NCBI GenBank assembly: GCA_023230925.1
Contig: JALNWK010000007.1
Location: 13,670-77,669, forward strand
DNA: 64,000 nt
Source: Limnochordia bacterium
Lineage (GTDB): Bacteria; Bacillota; Limnochordia; DUMW01
Direction: 5' to 3'
Shown here piece by piece: positions 8,502-17,633 of the stretch. Each line of letters opens with the position of its first letter. Position 1 is the first letter of the stretch. The notes under the pieces are model-generated. The model did not search any database and had not been told where the DNA came from. It saw nothing but the letters and a program-made list of their open reading frames with translations. Made by a program: the position numbers and the translations under genes.

Positions 8502-10009
8502 TTAAAACCCCACCGAGTAGCTTATCTTAACAAAGCTTTGATTTCTAAGCCCTGGAACGTCTGAAAAGACCTTGACACCTTCAGCCCTAATTCCCCCGAT
8601 GGTCGTGTACACAGCACCAACCCGTGTTGAACTCGTAGTGTTATCCTTACCCTGCGTCGATGAATACTCCAGATATGGACGAAGCTTAGACCATTTAGTC
8701 GATGAGGGAGCAGCATCCAGCCGAATCCTATGTCGGATCGTCCGGTTGTCTTCTGCTCGCACATCAAGTCCGCCTTGATAGCCAAAGTCCAGTTTACCGG
8801 AATCAAGGGTCCACTCCTTGTAGAGCCCTAGGTCGTATCGATCTCGGGTCTTGTTCACAGCCTCGGCGGAATCATGCCGATAGTCTAAAGTTACCCGATA
8901 CCCCTCGACCTTCCATTCTAGACGCCCTATGCTTGCCGTGGTATCCTCCAAAGGCCTAATCCATTCACCGCCGGGACCTTTCCAATTCGGATCCCACCAG
9001 GGGACAGGTCGGGCTAAGAACCGTTCATAGCGAAGATTTAGATCAGACGAAAGCTTCTGCGGCCAACTGGTACTCCAGTTGACCTGTGCGTAGGCACCCT
9101 TCTCCCCCGCATATTTTTCCATCGGATCATCAATATTGCCCCAACCAAATTCCCACCATTCAAACTTTTTGTACGGTGGGTTAAACTCCGGGTTGTAGTC
9201 CCGCCAACCAACGTCAACCCGTGCCCCGTTTTGTAAGGAGTGCGTTAGGTCTACCTGTATGGCACTACTTGTCTTCTTCTCGGCATCCTGTGCCAATCTT
9301 TCTTCTTGTGAGGCAGCAAAACCCGATAAGGTACCCTTAGTCTGAGCAAGAGTTCCATTCCATCGGAACAAAGATACCCTATTATAGCGCTGGGCTGGTG
9401 TCACTAGATACTTATGTAGGTCAGCAGGATCCTCAACAATTGAGTAACGCGCGTTCCCTGACATGACGAAGCTCAGGTCCCAGTTATCCACTAAACGTTG
9501 AATCTGGATACCACCCATATACTCATTGATATTCGTGTCAATGATTCCAGCAAGGGCATTCACCCGAAAACCCCACAATTGGGCTCCTTCCATGGCTACT
9601 CCCCGTTCCCATGCCTGGAAGGCTACTGGATCCCATCCAACGAAAATACGATGCCCGGCAAAGATATCCATTCTCGGGGCCCCAGTATAAAGCCAATCAG
9701 TCCACCTGAACCGAACTTCTTCTAAGACTGGCTGGAGGTGTCCGCCTAACCTACCTCCGTCCAGGAATTGGAATTGGTGGTCCAGTAACAACTCAGCATC
9801 CACCAGTTTTACTTTCGCAAAAAAGGGCCCCCCCAGATGTCCGTAAACAGCCGGAGTCGATGTATAGGTCGAATTGTCTCCAAAGGGGTCCATGTAACAT
9901 CGATTCCATAGTCACCATATACCTTAAAAGCGGCAGCCACCGGCACTGTTGCACCAATGGCCAGAGCTAAAACAACTAACCAGGTCAATAAACACCAATT
10001 TGCTTTCAA
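8502..10009 (-). CDS. Outer-membrane beta-barrel-like protein, interrupted by a frameshift
   Basis: The ATG at 10009 opens a clear signal peptide (leucine/alanine-rich core ending VPVAAA) and a start FKVYGDYGIDVTWTP. The frame then runs out at 9809, while the next frame continues from about 9893 to 8502. Adding one C to the CCCC run near 9885 joins them as TWTPFGDNSTYTSTP, giving roughly 502 residues. The body is alternating polar/hydrophobic and rich in W, Y and G, with repeated strand-turn units. The last residues (VKISYSVGF) show hydrophobic residues at positions 1, 3, 5, 7 and 9 from the end with terminal Phe, the hallmark of BAM-assembled barrels. The likely role is a porin/oligosaccharide channel. 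The frameshift could be real or a sequencing error. Confidence 0.72.
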
Positions 10010-10328
10010 TGAACGCTCCCTCCTTAGTCTTGTACCTTAGCTTCTGCTTGCGGTGCTTCTTAAAGAAACCTAAGGATCAGTGCAAAACCATTAGGAACAG
10101 AATCTTTGGAGGACCCTGACCGCCACTGCGTACATACTTGGTGATTCGCCTACAAAAAAACATACTCTGCCCCCACCTAGTACTCTAAACTAGCTTCCTC
10201 AGTACTATCACCAATGCCAACTCTCCCAGAAGCACTCTCGATTTTCATCAAGGCTACCATGTGTTGGGTTTTGAGCGCATGTTAAGAAATACCCGTTACG
10301 GGACACTCAACATGCGCTGAACCCGCGT
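10010..10328. other. Intergenic stretch, gene-free
   Basis: No reading frame with coding character is seen between the barrel gene and the sugar-binding protein gene. The only strong signal is the large hairpin at 10266-10324. Confidence 0.6.
10266..10324 (-). repeat. Long compound hairpin after the sugar-binding protein gene
   Basis: AGCGCATGTT (10274-10283) pairs perfectly with AACATGCGCT (10309-10318). It is flanked by GGGTT/AACCC (10266-10270, 10320-10324) and encloses CCCG-TTA-CGGG (10292-10302). It begins 4 bases past the stop of the sugar-binding protein gene. There is no T-run, so it looks more like an mRNA-stabilising or attenuating stem between a highly expressed binding protein and the genes downstream than a simple terminator. 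Confidence 0.5.
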
Positions 10329-12278
10329 TTACTCCGTCACAATCTCCCACTCACTAAAGGTGGTAAGTCCAATGGTCGCTGCACGGTGTGAAGTCGATGC
10401 TAACCCAACTAATACCTTGTCCGGAAAGTCGATATAGTCGATAGTAGCCAATGTGGTCCATAGCTCTTTGTCTGTGGACATTTGTCCCACAATACTGTCT
10501 CCTCGACGAATCAGTTTGAAATACACAGGTTTATCGTTTGTCCACGGCGTACTTAATACCTGAGCTGTCGGTTCACCCGCGGTTATCCTTTCCTGTACAG
10601 TAATCCCGTTCATATGGGTGCCTAAGATGGCAATGTTAGGAGCGATGGTATTTGCCGCAGCTCTAATCATGATCCCAGATTTTGCCCAAACATCCGTGTC
10701 GGGAACGGACATAAGACGCACTGTCGCTTCGAAATCGCCTTCTATCTCCTGATAGGCAAAACCAAAACCGTCCTGAAAGCCCCAAAGATCCGCACCAGCT
10801 GCCTTTATCAGTAAGCTTCCATCCTTTTGAGCAACGGCATCCCCAGCCTCAGATGTATTGATATCTCGATAGATCCACGACTGATCTGCCCACTCGATGG
10901 TTTTTACAACTGGTCCTTGAGCTGTTGATGCCAACACACGGTTCAGGCGCTCAATCGCTTCCTTCCAGGTAGGCCCTACCGGGCGGTTTTGGTCAAGGAT
11001 GCGGACATAGGCATCATAGAGAATGCTATCAGCCGCCACCGGTTCTGAGTAGATAACTTCAGGATAGGCATATGGTCCGGCATCAGTAAATACATGAACG
11101 TCTACATCATATGCTTGTGTATTCAATTCACGCATCACATCTATATACGTTGGGGCTATAGCGCGATGGGCAGGCTGTAACGCAACGTATTTCGCCATGA
11201 TCTCATTGGCAACTGGCCCCGCTAGAAACTTCACAAGAGCATAGGCTTCTTCCAGATGCTGCGTGTTCTTATTGATCGCATACGCATCAGTAGTAGCCAA
11301 AGTAGCACGCTCACCGGCTGGCCCTAGAGGCATCGGAAACACATTCCATTCAAAAGGTATTTTGGAGGTCCCGTCACTTTTCGATCCGAGGCAAACCGTC
11401 AAATGCCAAGACCCAGACTCAGCAATCGCTGCATTACCGTCCATCCAACCCCAGATCTCCATCGGTACTTCAGGAGGAGGAATGACTTCATCTTCCCAAC
11501 GAAGACGCTGCAGATACTCCAAAGCTTCAATCGCGCCAAGATTATCTAGGGTACTGATGGTTTTCTCTTCATTCCCGTAAAAGTCAGAACCAGCTGCCTT
11601 CATCCAATAGTGGAGGTGATCGGGACGGGTCATTGGTTTTGTGAATCCCCAGATATTTGGTATTCCATCCCCATCCAAGTCCTGGGTTAGTTTCTTCGTT
11701 AGCATGGCAAACTCATCCCAACCCATTGTGCTACGGTAATCTTGAGCCTCGGGTGGATGTATTCCCATGTAGTTAAACATGTCCGCATTGTAGTACAAGG
11801 CGATCGTTCCCAGGTATTGAGGAAGGGCGAATATCCGTCCTTGGTGCTTCATTGCCTCAAGCTGAGGTGCCCAATAGGACTGCTGTATTTCCTCGAGAAT
11901 ACCTTCTCGTTCAAAAAGAGTAGTCAGATCGACAAAGGCGCCTTGTCTACCGAGATTAATCATCCTAAAACCATATCCGTTAATGATATCGGGACCGCCT
12001 CCCCCGATCATCTGGACCGTTACTTGTTCTAGTGCCTCATCCGATGTTAGAAACACGATATCGACATAGGGATATTCCTTCTGAAATTCCTGTGTAAGGG
12101 CCTCGGTCCATAGAATATCCCCATAGTCCTGTATGACGTTAATATTGGGGTTACGTCCCCCTGACAATGCCACTTCAAGGGTAATCCGTTCAGACTCAGC
12201 AAACACCAATCCAGGTAGGACTATCACCCACAGTAGTAAGGTAGTAATCAGCAATCGTAAAACATACCGCCAACGCAT
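10329..12278 (-). CDS. Sugar ABC-transporter substrate-binding protein with C-terminal lectin-like domain
   Basis: The product has 649 residues. Residues 1-27 are an ordinary secretory signal peptide (core ITTLLLWVIVLPGLVFA) without a lipobox cysteine. Residues about 30-460 form a family-1 extracellular solute-binding protein (GGGGPDIINGYGFRMI, then ALPQYLGTIALYYNADMF). Residues about 470-649 match the DUF1349/concanavalin-like beta-sandwich (GDFEATVRL, WAKSGIMIRAA, YFKLIRRGDSI, VGLASTSH). Solute-binding proteins are normally about 420 residues, so the fusion is unusual and suggests retention of long glycans. No permease or ATPase genes lie beside it. Lack of a lipid anchor fits a true periplasm. 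The start ATG follows GGGAGGGAG-type purine-rich sequence. Confidence 0.93.
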   Translation of the reverse strand: MRWRYVLRLLITTLLLWVIVLPGLVFAESERITLEVALSGGRNPNINVIQDYGDILWTEALTQEFQKEYPYVDIVFLTSDEALEQVTVQMIGGGGPDIINGYGFRMINLGRQGAFVDLTTLFEREGILEEIQQSYWAPQLEAMKHQGRIFALPQYLGTIALYYNADMFNYMGIHPPEAQDYRSTMGWDEFAMLTKKLTQDLDGDGIPNIWGFTKPMTRPDHLHYWMKAAGSDFYGNEEKTISTLDNLGAIEALEYLQRLRWEDEVIPPPEVPMEIWGWMDGNAAIAESGSWHLTVCLGSKSDGTSKIPFEWNVFPMPLGPAGERATLATTDAYAINKNTQHLEEAYALVKFLAGPVANEIMAKYVALQPAHRAIAPTYIDVMRELNTQAYDVDVHVFTDAGPYAYPEVIYSEPVAADSILYDAYVRILDQNRPVGPTWKEAIERLNRVLASTAQGPVVKTIEWADQSWIYRDINTSEAGDAVAQKDGSLLIKAAGADLWGFQDGFGFAYQEIEGDFEATVRLMSVPDTDVWAKSGIMIRAAANTIAPNIAILGTHMNGITVQERITAGEPTAQVLSTPWTNDKPVYFKLIRRGDSIVGQMSTDKELWTTLATIDYIDFPDKVLVGLASTSHRAATIGLTTFSEWEIVTE

Positions 12279-12359
12279 TACTCTCCCTCCTAATCTCTCT
12301 GATACTCACGTTGTACTTCCTGCTTTAAGCCACCAGTTCACCTCCCTTAGCAGTTATTT

Positions 12360-12391
12360 GTGATAACGTTCTCAGTTATCACCGGATTTTA
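12360..12391 (-). promoter_or_regulatory. LacI-type operator with adjacent -10 element
   Basis: GTGATAAC (12360-12367) is the inverted copy of GTTATCAC (12375-12382), a perfect 8-base arm palindrome. Within it TGATAACGTTCTCA (12361-12374) has the central CG and half-site pattern of LacI/CcpA operators. On the minus strand a TAAAAT (12391-12386) lies just upstream, so the site would cover the transcription start of the sugar-binding protein gene about 85 bases before its ATG. Repression by the nearby LacI protein or CcpA is inference. Confidence 0.6.
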
Positions 12392-12780
12392 TCTATGTTT
12401 GGTTCGCTAATGCACATGCTCACTAATCAGCTTCGATAATTTTCGTCCCCGACCATGACAAAAAAGTACCACTTATTATGAAGGCAACCAAAACCGATCT
12501 ATAGGAGGCAATCACGCTAAACGATTATTACATATTCTGGGTTACGTTGACTTTATTGTAACGGAATTGGTGACTTTAGTCAAGTAATTGTCGTAGTCTA
12601 TTTACAGTTTTGGTGAAAAGGCGTAGAATGCGAAGATTGTACCGCAGCACGCATCTTACTATGACAAGAGAATTGTAAAGAAGCTGGCCGGTCTTGACGG
12701 GGACAGATACCTTTTGACTATGACTCAAGAATCCACCAAGACCAGCTGACTAACAACGTCTTCGCTGGTACTGATCAACC
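12392..12780. other. Intergenic stretch, nothing coding seen
   Basis: No supported gene. An imperfect inverted repeat (AGCTGGCCGGTCTTG near 12682 versus CAAGACCAGCT near 12738) could be a weak terminator-like fold. Otherwise the stretch is AT-rich with many stops. Confidence 0.5.
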
Positions 12781-14013
12781 TTAGTCGGTTCCAGATGCGT
12801 GCAGATTGTTCCCTTCGGACGGGAGTATCTGATCAATGGTAACCAGTTCCACTCCAGCTCGATCAATATGGGGAACCATTTCCTTCAGCGCCTGATAGGT
12901 CTTTGGACGGACATGACCAATCCCCACAGCATAACCCCGGGTTAACGCCATGTCCACTAGTTCTTGGATTCTGAGCTTAATCGTCTCCACATCATCCTCG
13001 TGATCTAAGAATCTGTCGTTTTTGACTGAGGGAAGAGCCCATTGTTCGCTAACAGAAATCACCACACTCTCAGCAGTGGTATTGCTATCTAGGAAGAAGT
13101 AACCCTTCTTGCCAAGCCACTGAACTACTCTAGACATGGTATCCACATCAGCGGTGGCCTTTGAGCCCATATGATTGTTCATACCCCTAGCTTGGGGTAC
13201 CGATGCCCAGTTATCCTGCAAGCATCTGGCAATCTCGGGATAGCCAAGTCCCGCATAGATAGCACCAGGCCCCGGGTCTACATCCTTGTTTAGAGGTTCC
13301 ATAGGTTGGTGCAAAATGACTCCCTTACCCCGTTCACTTAGTGTCTGCCCATGAATAGTAGACATAGGTAAATGGGGCAACACTGCACCGGTAAACGGAC
13401 GAGGGAAATCCAAGAACCATGGTGCAGCTTCCCAGTCATAGCCCCAATCGTCTATGACAATAGCTAGTTTCGCCCGGGGAGCAATCCTGGGAAATACTCC
13501 GGGAACCGCTCCAGGCCAAAGGCACCACACCCCGGCCGCAGGCCAGGCGGACTTGGCAATCAGGAGTCTGACCTTTAGTTCTTCGTGCTGTTCATCACCA
13601 ATCACAACTTCCAACATATTGGAACGGGACTGGTAAACCTCTTCCACATCCCGAACAAAAAAACCGTGTCTTTTGGCAATATGCCCTATTACCTCGGCAT
13701 ATTCGTGTACAGTCGCTAGCTCAACTAAGCGTAGATCCACGGTAAGGACCGGGACATCAGGGGCATACTCAGGTGCAGTTAATCCTCTACGAATAAGCTG
13801 CTTAGACCCAGGCAACTCGGTCAGGGCCTCTTGGAGTTCTTCTATTAACCCGTTGTCCTCGGCGAGATAGACATCTTCTTGGTAGGTTTGCATCTCCACA
13901 GCGATTTGGTTGAAGGCAAGGGCAAAAAACCATACCCAGGAAAAAACGAGGTAACATACCGGTAGTACTACAGAGACTTTATCCAGACCCGAGCTGGCCT
14001 TTAACACCGGCAC
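12781..14013 (-). CDS. Divergent polysaccharide deacetylase family protein (YibQ-like)
   Basis: The product has 410 residues. A single N-terminal membrane segment (VSVVLPVCYLVFSWVWFFAL) is followed by an extracytoplasmic linker. From about residue 180 comes the YibQ/DUF610 catalytic-like domain, with the motifs LAIVIDDWGYD, MNNHMGSKAT, FFLDSNTT and AVGIGHVRPKT. The family is related to NodB polysaccharide deacetylases and is typical of outer-membrane-bearing bacteria; its substrate is not established. The start is a GTG at 14013 behind AGGGAG. It lies 18 bases downstream of the PDZ membrane protein gene, in the same minus-strand series as ctpA, so a role in envelope or peptidoglycan maintenance is likely. 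Confidence 0.9.
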   Translation of the reverse strand: MPVLKASSGLDKVSVVLPVCYLVFSWVWFFALAFNQIAVEMQTYQEDVYLAEDNGLIEELQEALTELPGSKQLIRRGLTAPEYAPDVPVLTVDLRLVELATVHEYAEVIGHIAKRHGFFVRDVEEVYQSRSNMLEVVIGDEQHEELKVRLLIAKSAWPAAGVWCLWPGAVPGVFPRIAPRAKLAIVIDDWGYDWEAAPWFLDFPRPFTGAVLPHLPMSTIHGQTLSERGKGVILHQPMEPLNKDVDPGPGAIYAGLGYPEIARCLQDNWASVPQARGMNNHMGSKATADVDTMSRVVQWLGKKGYFFLDSNTTAESVVISVSEQWALPSVKNDRFLDHEDDVETIKLRIQELVDMALTRGYAVGIGHVRPKTYQALKEMVPHIDRAGVELVTIDQILPSEGNNLHASGTD

Positions 14014-14031
14014 TCAGCTCCCTATCCCAAT

Positions 14032-15297
14032 CTATCGTGTTGAAAAAAGGCGCCGCCACAATCTACCAAAGAATCGGCCTAGCTTTCCAGGGGTCTGTCC
14101 TGCGGCATAATCAACATTAAAGCGACTGTTTGGGTGAGGAGCAGGAATCACCCCAATGGGCGATTGACTATGAGGGAGAATTAGTGTTTTTCTGGTACCA
14201 TCAAAGAAATTCTCAACTTCCAACTCCACATCGGCATACATCGTCGTTTCATGGATCTGATACCAGTTTTCTACGGGAACTTTATTGGCAGACTTGACAA
14301 TATCTCCTGTGGCTAGTCCTGCCATCTGGGCTATGGAATCAGGAAGAACATCAAGTACCATCGGACCAGCCTCGTTAGTAAACACTGCCTTTCGCTCCTC
14401 TTCACGACGACGTCCCAGGAAGATAACCAGATCATGGCCTACCGGTGCAAACACCGTGGCAACATACTGCCAAATCGGCCATCTGCTCCCAAGTACCGCC
14501 ATTACCAACAAGGTAACTCCAAAAAAGAGCAGACTAAATGAGGACACCCTAGTCTTATTTTTTGGTTGATTGGACAAAACAATGTCGCCATAACCCACAG
14601 CAGCGACAATCAACCAGGGCACATAAACCATAATACTGTCCGCGGGAACCTCGATGGCTGGCTGGATCAAAGGCCACCACTGGGGCATTGGTGCTAGCTC
14701 CCCCGCTAGTTCACTGCTAATAAATGCACTAAAAAGCCCGATAAACGGTAGCGGCCAGAACTTTTGTAAGATAAACCCTCCAACCACCTGTCCCTCTTCC
14801 TTGCGAACGTAGACAGGCATCGGATCTTGGGATCCGGTAAAGTAGATTAGCACGGCCTCTACCACGTGAAGCACCGCAATTAATGCCATTAGAGAAGGTA
14901 CATCTACTTGGGGCCAACCCACAAGCAGACTTGCCGCGGCCACAATCCCTCCCCCATAGGAGAAACACAAAAACCGTGGGTAAATGAGCATCAGTAGCAG
15001 GGCCAAGGGCCAAACGTAGATAATCCCCGCATGGGACACAGATATCCCTAGGAGAACAAACAGAAACGAAGCAAGAAGCCCGCCAACAACACCATAGCCT
15101 AGGGCCTTTAGAGTCTGCCATTTTGGATCCCCATGCACCAAGCCAAACATACGCCGTTTCTGGGTGGCAATGGCTAGATACTGCCTATAGACCAGAAACA
15201 AAGCAATGAGGCTCACCACCACAAAACTCGGATTGCGGACCATCCACGGGATGCTTCGGAAAATCTCAATCAAGATATTTACAATCCATGAATCCAT
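14032..15297 (-). CDS. Polytopic membrane protein with C-terminal PDZ domain (MinJ-like)
   Basis: The product has 421 residues. It has about seven or eight membrane segments over residues 15-290 (for example PSFVVVSLIALFLVYRQYL and GVVGGLLASFLFVLLGISVS). A cytoplasmic or peripheral PDZ domain follows (VLDVLPDSIAQMAGLATGDIVKSANKVPV at about 315-343, quoted here only as landmarks DSIAQMAGLATGDIV). Length and layout match Bacillus MinJ, which bridges DivIVA and MinCD at division sites, and minJ also lies beside a ctpB-type protease gene there. The MinJ assignment rests on architecture and synteny, not on a diagnostic motif. It starts 11 bases after the ctpA stop and probably shares its transcript. 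Confidence 0.82.
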   Translation of the reverse strand: MDSWIVNILIEIFRSIPWMVRNPSFVVVSLIALFLVYRQYLAIATQKRRMFGLVHGDPKWQTLKALGYGVVGGLLASFLFVLLGISVSHAGIIYVWPLALLLMLIYPRFLCFSYGGGIVAAASLLVGWPQVDVPSLMALIAVLHVVEAVLIYFTGSQDPMPVYVRKEEGQVVGGFILQKFWPLPFIGLFSAFISSELAGELAPMPQWWPLIQPAIEVPADSIMVYVPWLIVAAVGYGDIVLSNQPKNKTRVSSFSLLFFGVTLLVMAVLGSRWPIWQYVATVFAPVGHDLVIFLGRRREEERKAVFTNEAGPMVLDVLPDSIAQMAGLATGDIVKSANKVPVENWYQIHETTMYADVELEVENFFDGTRKTLILPHSQSPIGVIPAPHPNSRFNVDYAAGQTPGKLGRFFGRLWRRLFSTR

Positions 15298-15308
15298 CTT
15301 ATCTCAAC

Positions 15309-16595
15309 CTAACTAGCCTTAGGAATTGCATCAATTAGCATTTCCTGGACCACTTCAAGGGCTTTTTGCACCTGCATATCCTCGAGACTAAAGTACTCCC
15401 GTCTTAACCTCAGGGCCTTCGCCTCTTCCTCTGTGGGCTCTGGCAGATTTACCACGAAATCCGGTTCAATCCCCTTATCGTTAATTGAAACCCCACCCGC
15501 CGTGAGGTATTCGGCAATAGTCAATCTCATAGCAGCACCGTTTGGCAATTCTAATACCGCCTGTACTAAGCCTTTGCCAAAACTGGTGTTACCCACAAGT
15601 AGACCGCCAGCCCTATCCTTTAATGCGCCGGCCACAATCTCCGATGCGGAAGCACTGCCCCGGTTAATCAGCACCACCACCGGTAAACCACACCATTTTC
15701 CGTCTTGCTTGACGCCGTGGGAAATCCGCTCCCCATTACGGCTTACATAGGTCTTGGTATCTCCCCGGGACATAAACATGGCGGCCACATCGGAATTGCG
15801 AAACACCTCGTGTACTGTATCACCTGCGGGCAAAAACATAGAGGACACATCGATGGCACTACCCAGGGTTCCACCCGGGTTATCCCGCAAATCCAAGATG
15901 AGTCCTTCCATTCCTTGCCTTTTAAGCTTAGTCAGGGCCGCATCCAGTTCTTCGGCGGTACGTAGTTTGAACTCATTTATTCGCACATAGGCAACACTGG
16001 ATGTAACCATAATCGCTTCGTTAATATCCGGGCTTTCCACCTTAGCACGGATAATCTCAACATCGAACTGTTCTTCACCCCGCTGAATAGTCAGCTGAAC
16101 CGCGGTCCCTTCAGGTCCTCGCATACAGTCAACGGCCTCTAACATCGACATGTACTTTGTGGGACGCCCATCAATGGCCATAATCTCATCGCCACTTTGC
16201 AGTCCAGCTTCATATCCAGGGGTCCCGGCAATGGGTGAGACAACGGTAAGCTGTCGCTCATATATAGTAATGACAATACCTACTCCGCTGAAATTACCAG
16301 TGGTATCCACCTTCATCTCTTCATACATACGGGGAGGTAGGTACTGGGTGTAGGGATCAACCAAATCCAACAGCATCGCTTCCAGGTTGCCGTAGTGGAC
16401 ATAGCCTTTTAGCATCTGTTCGCTATCAATGGGCTTATAATAAAAACTCTCCATCAGAGCCATAATCTGAAACAACTGCCTTGCTTGATCATCAACTGGA
16501 TCCTCAGCATCTGCTTCAAAAAATGACCGGACCGAGAGTACACCTGCCATAAGACCTAATATAATTAGAACAATCAAAACCCTGCGCTTGGTCAA
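15309..16595 (-). CDS. ctpA: S41-family carboxy-terminal processing protease (CtpA/CtpB)
   Basis: The product has 428 residues. It has an N-terminal signal anchor (VLIVLIILGLMAGVLSV) and a PDZ domain at about 95-180 (GVGIVITIYERQLTVVSPIAG, with GLQSGDEIMAIDG). The S41 protease domain carries the serine in GSASASEIVAGALKD and the lysine in FGKGLVQ, forming the Ser-Lys dyad, plus the family DNPGG turn. It acts on exported proteins outside the membrane. The start is a TTG (16595) preceded by GAAGGGAAG. It precedes the MinJ-like and deacetylase genes, reproducing the Bacillus ctpB-minJ neighbourhood without ftsEX. Confidence 0.95.
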   Translation of the reverse strand: MTKRRVLIVLIILGLMAGVLSVRSFFEADAEDPVDDQARQLFQIMALMESFYYKPIDSEQMLKGYVHYGNLEAMLLDLVDPYTQYLPPRMYEEMKVDTTGNFSGVGIVITIYERQLTVVSPIAGTPGYEAGLQSGDEIMAIDGRPTKYMSMLEAVDCMRGPEGTAVQLTIQRGEEQFDVEIIRAKVESPDINEAIMVTSSVAYVRINEFKLRTAEELDAALTKLKRQGMEGLILDLRDNPGGTLGSAIDVSSMFLPAGDTVHEVFRNSDVAAMFMSRGDTKTYVSRNGERISHGVKQDGKWCGLPVVVLINRGSASASEIVAGALKDRAGGLLVGNTSFGKGLVQAVLELPNGAAMRLTIAEYLTAGGVSINDKGIEPDFVVNLPEPTEEEAKALRLRREYFSLEDMQVQKALEVVQEMLIDAIPKAS

Positions 16596-16683
16596 GGAAA
16601 ATAACTTCCCTTCTCCATTGAATAGTTGTCGTTGTTTCGATTATACTGCAATCCAAGAATCGATGTCAAAAAGGCGAATCGAA

Positions 16684-17526
16684 CTAAAACCCCTTGAATC
16701 CCTCACCAAGAACTTCCCGGGCATCGGTAATAATCATAAAAGCCGAAGGGTCTTCTTCCTTCACTAGTCTTTTTAACCTGACAATCTCAGAACGGGAGAC
16801 AATAACCAGCAACACCTGTCGTTCGCTATTGGTGTACATACCCCGTCCTTGCAGGGCGGTAACGCCCCTCTCCAATTCTTGTAAGATCCGGCGGCTGATC
16901 TCCTCAGGGTGGTTGGAGACCACATAAGCAGCTCTGCCAGCCCCCTGCCCTTCCTGAATCAAGTCAATGGTCTTGGTGCTAAGATACAAGGCCAAAATAG
17001 CATACAGGCCAGTTTCTGCACCAAAGAAGAATCCGGCTACAGCAATAATACCCATGTCAATAATTAACAGACTCTGGCCAATGCTAAAGTGGGTAAAATG
17101 ATTCATTAACCTTGCGGCCAGATCAGTGCCCCCAGTGGACCCTCCAAAGTAAAAGGCTAGCCCAATCCCGATCCCTGAAAGAACTCCCCCATAGATTGAG
17201 GCCAACAACGGATCCCGCGTAACCGGGGCAATAAAAGGACCTAAAACATCGATGGTTACCGAAAGAAGAATTGTGCCAACAATCGTGCGCAGACTAAAAC
17301 TAAGGCCGATAATCCTAAAGGTGGCATAGAGCAAGGGAATGTTTATTGCCAGCATCATGACACCAACTGGAATGCCTGTTGTGTGGTAGAGCACTGTAGC
17401 AAGGCCGCTCACTCCCCCGGCAGCAATACGGTTGGGAATCAGGAATGCAGCCGTAGCCACTCCAGTGAGCATGACCCCAGCAATATTCCCCAGAAAGGAC
17501 CCTATTTTTTTTAGGCGTTCATCCAA
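16684..17526 (-). CDS. YitT-family membrane protein (YvjA-like)
   Basis: The product has about 280 residues. Five or six membrane segments span residues 10-195 (NIAGVMLTGVATAAFLIPN, FYFGGSTGGTDLAARLMNH). A C-terminal DUF2179 domain follows (TALQGRGMYTNSERQVLLVI). This is the DUF161/DUF2179 family, whose transported substrate is unknown. A TTG at 17526 with GGGAGG seven bases upstream is a better start than the longer form from 17541. In Bacillus the orthologue yvjA lies between ctpB and prfB, as here apart from three inserted cell-wall genes. Confidence 0.9.
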   Translation of the reverse strand: MDERLKKIGSFLGNIAGVMLTGVATAAFLIPNRIAAGGVSGLATVLYHTTGIPVGVMMLAINIPLLYATFRIIGLSFSLRTIVGTILLSVTIDVLGPFIAPVTRDPLLASIYGGVLSGIGIGLAFYFGGSTGGTDLAARLMNHFTHFSIGQSLLIIDMGIIAVAGFFFGAETGLYAILALYLSTKTIDLIQEGQGAGRAAYVVSNHPEEISRRILQELERGVTALQGRGMYTNSERQVLLVIVSRSEIVRLKRLVKEEDPSAFMIITDAREVLGEGFKGF

Positions 17527-17633
17527 CCTACAACCTCCCAAAAGTCATTTCCCATTCCCCATCGCTGACACTAGGTCTCCTTTTCTAGTTTTAACTGTGA
17601 AGCTGACCCGCCTCTCCCCAATTAATGGCAGGG

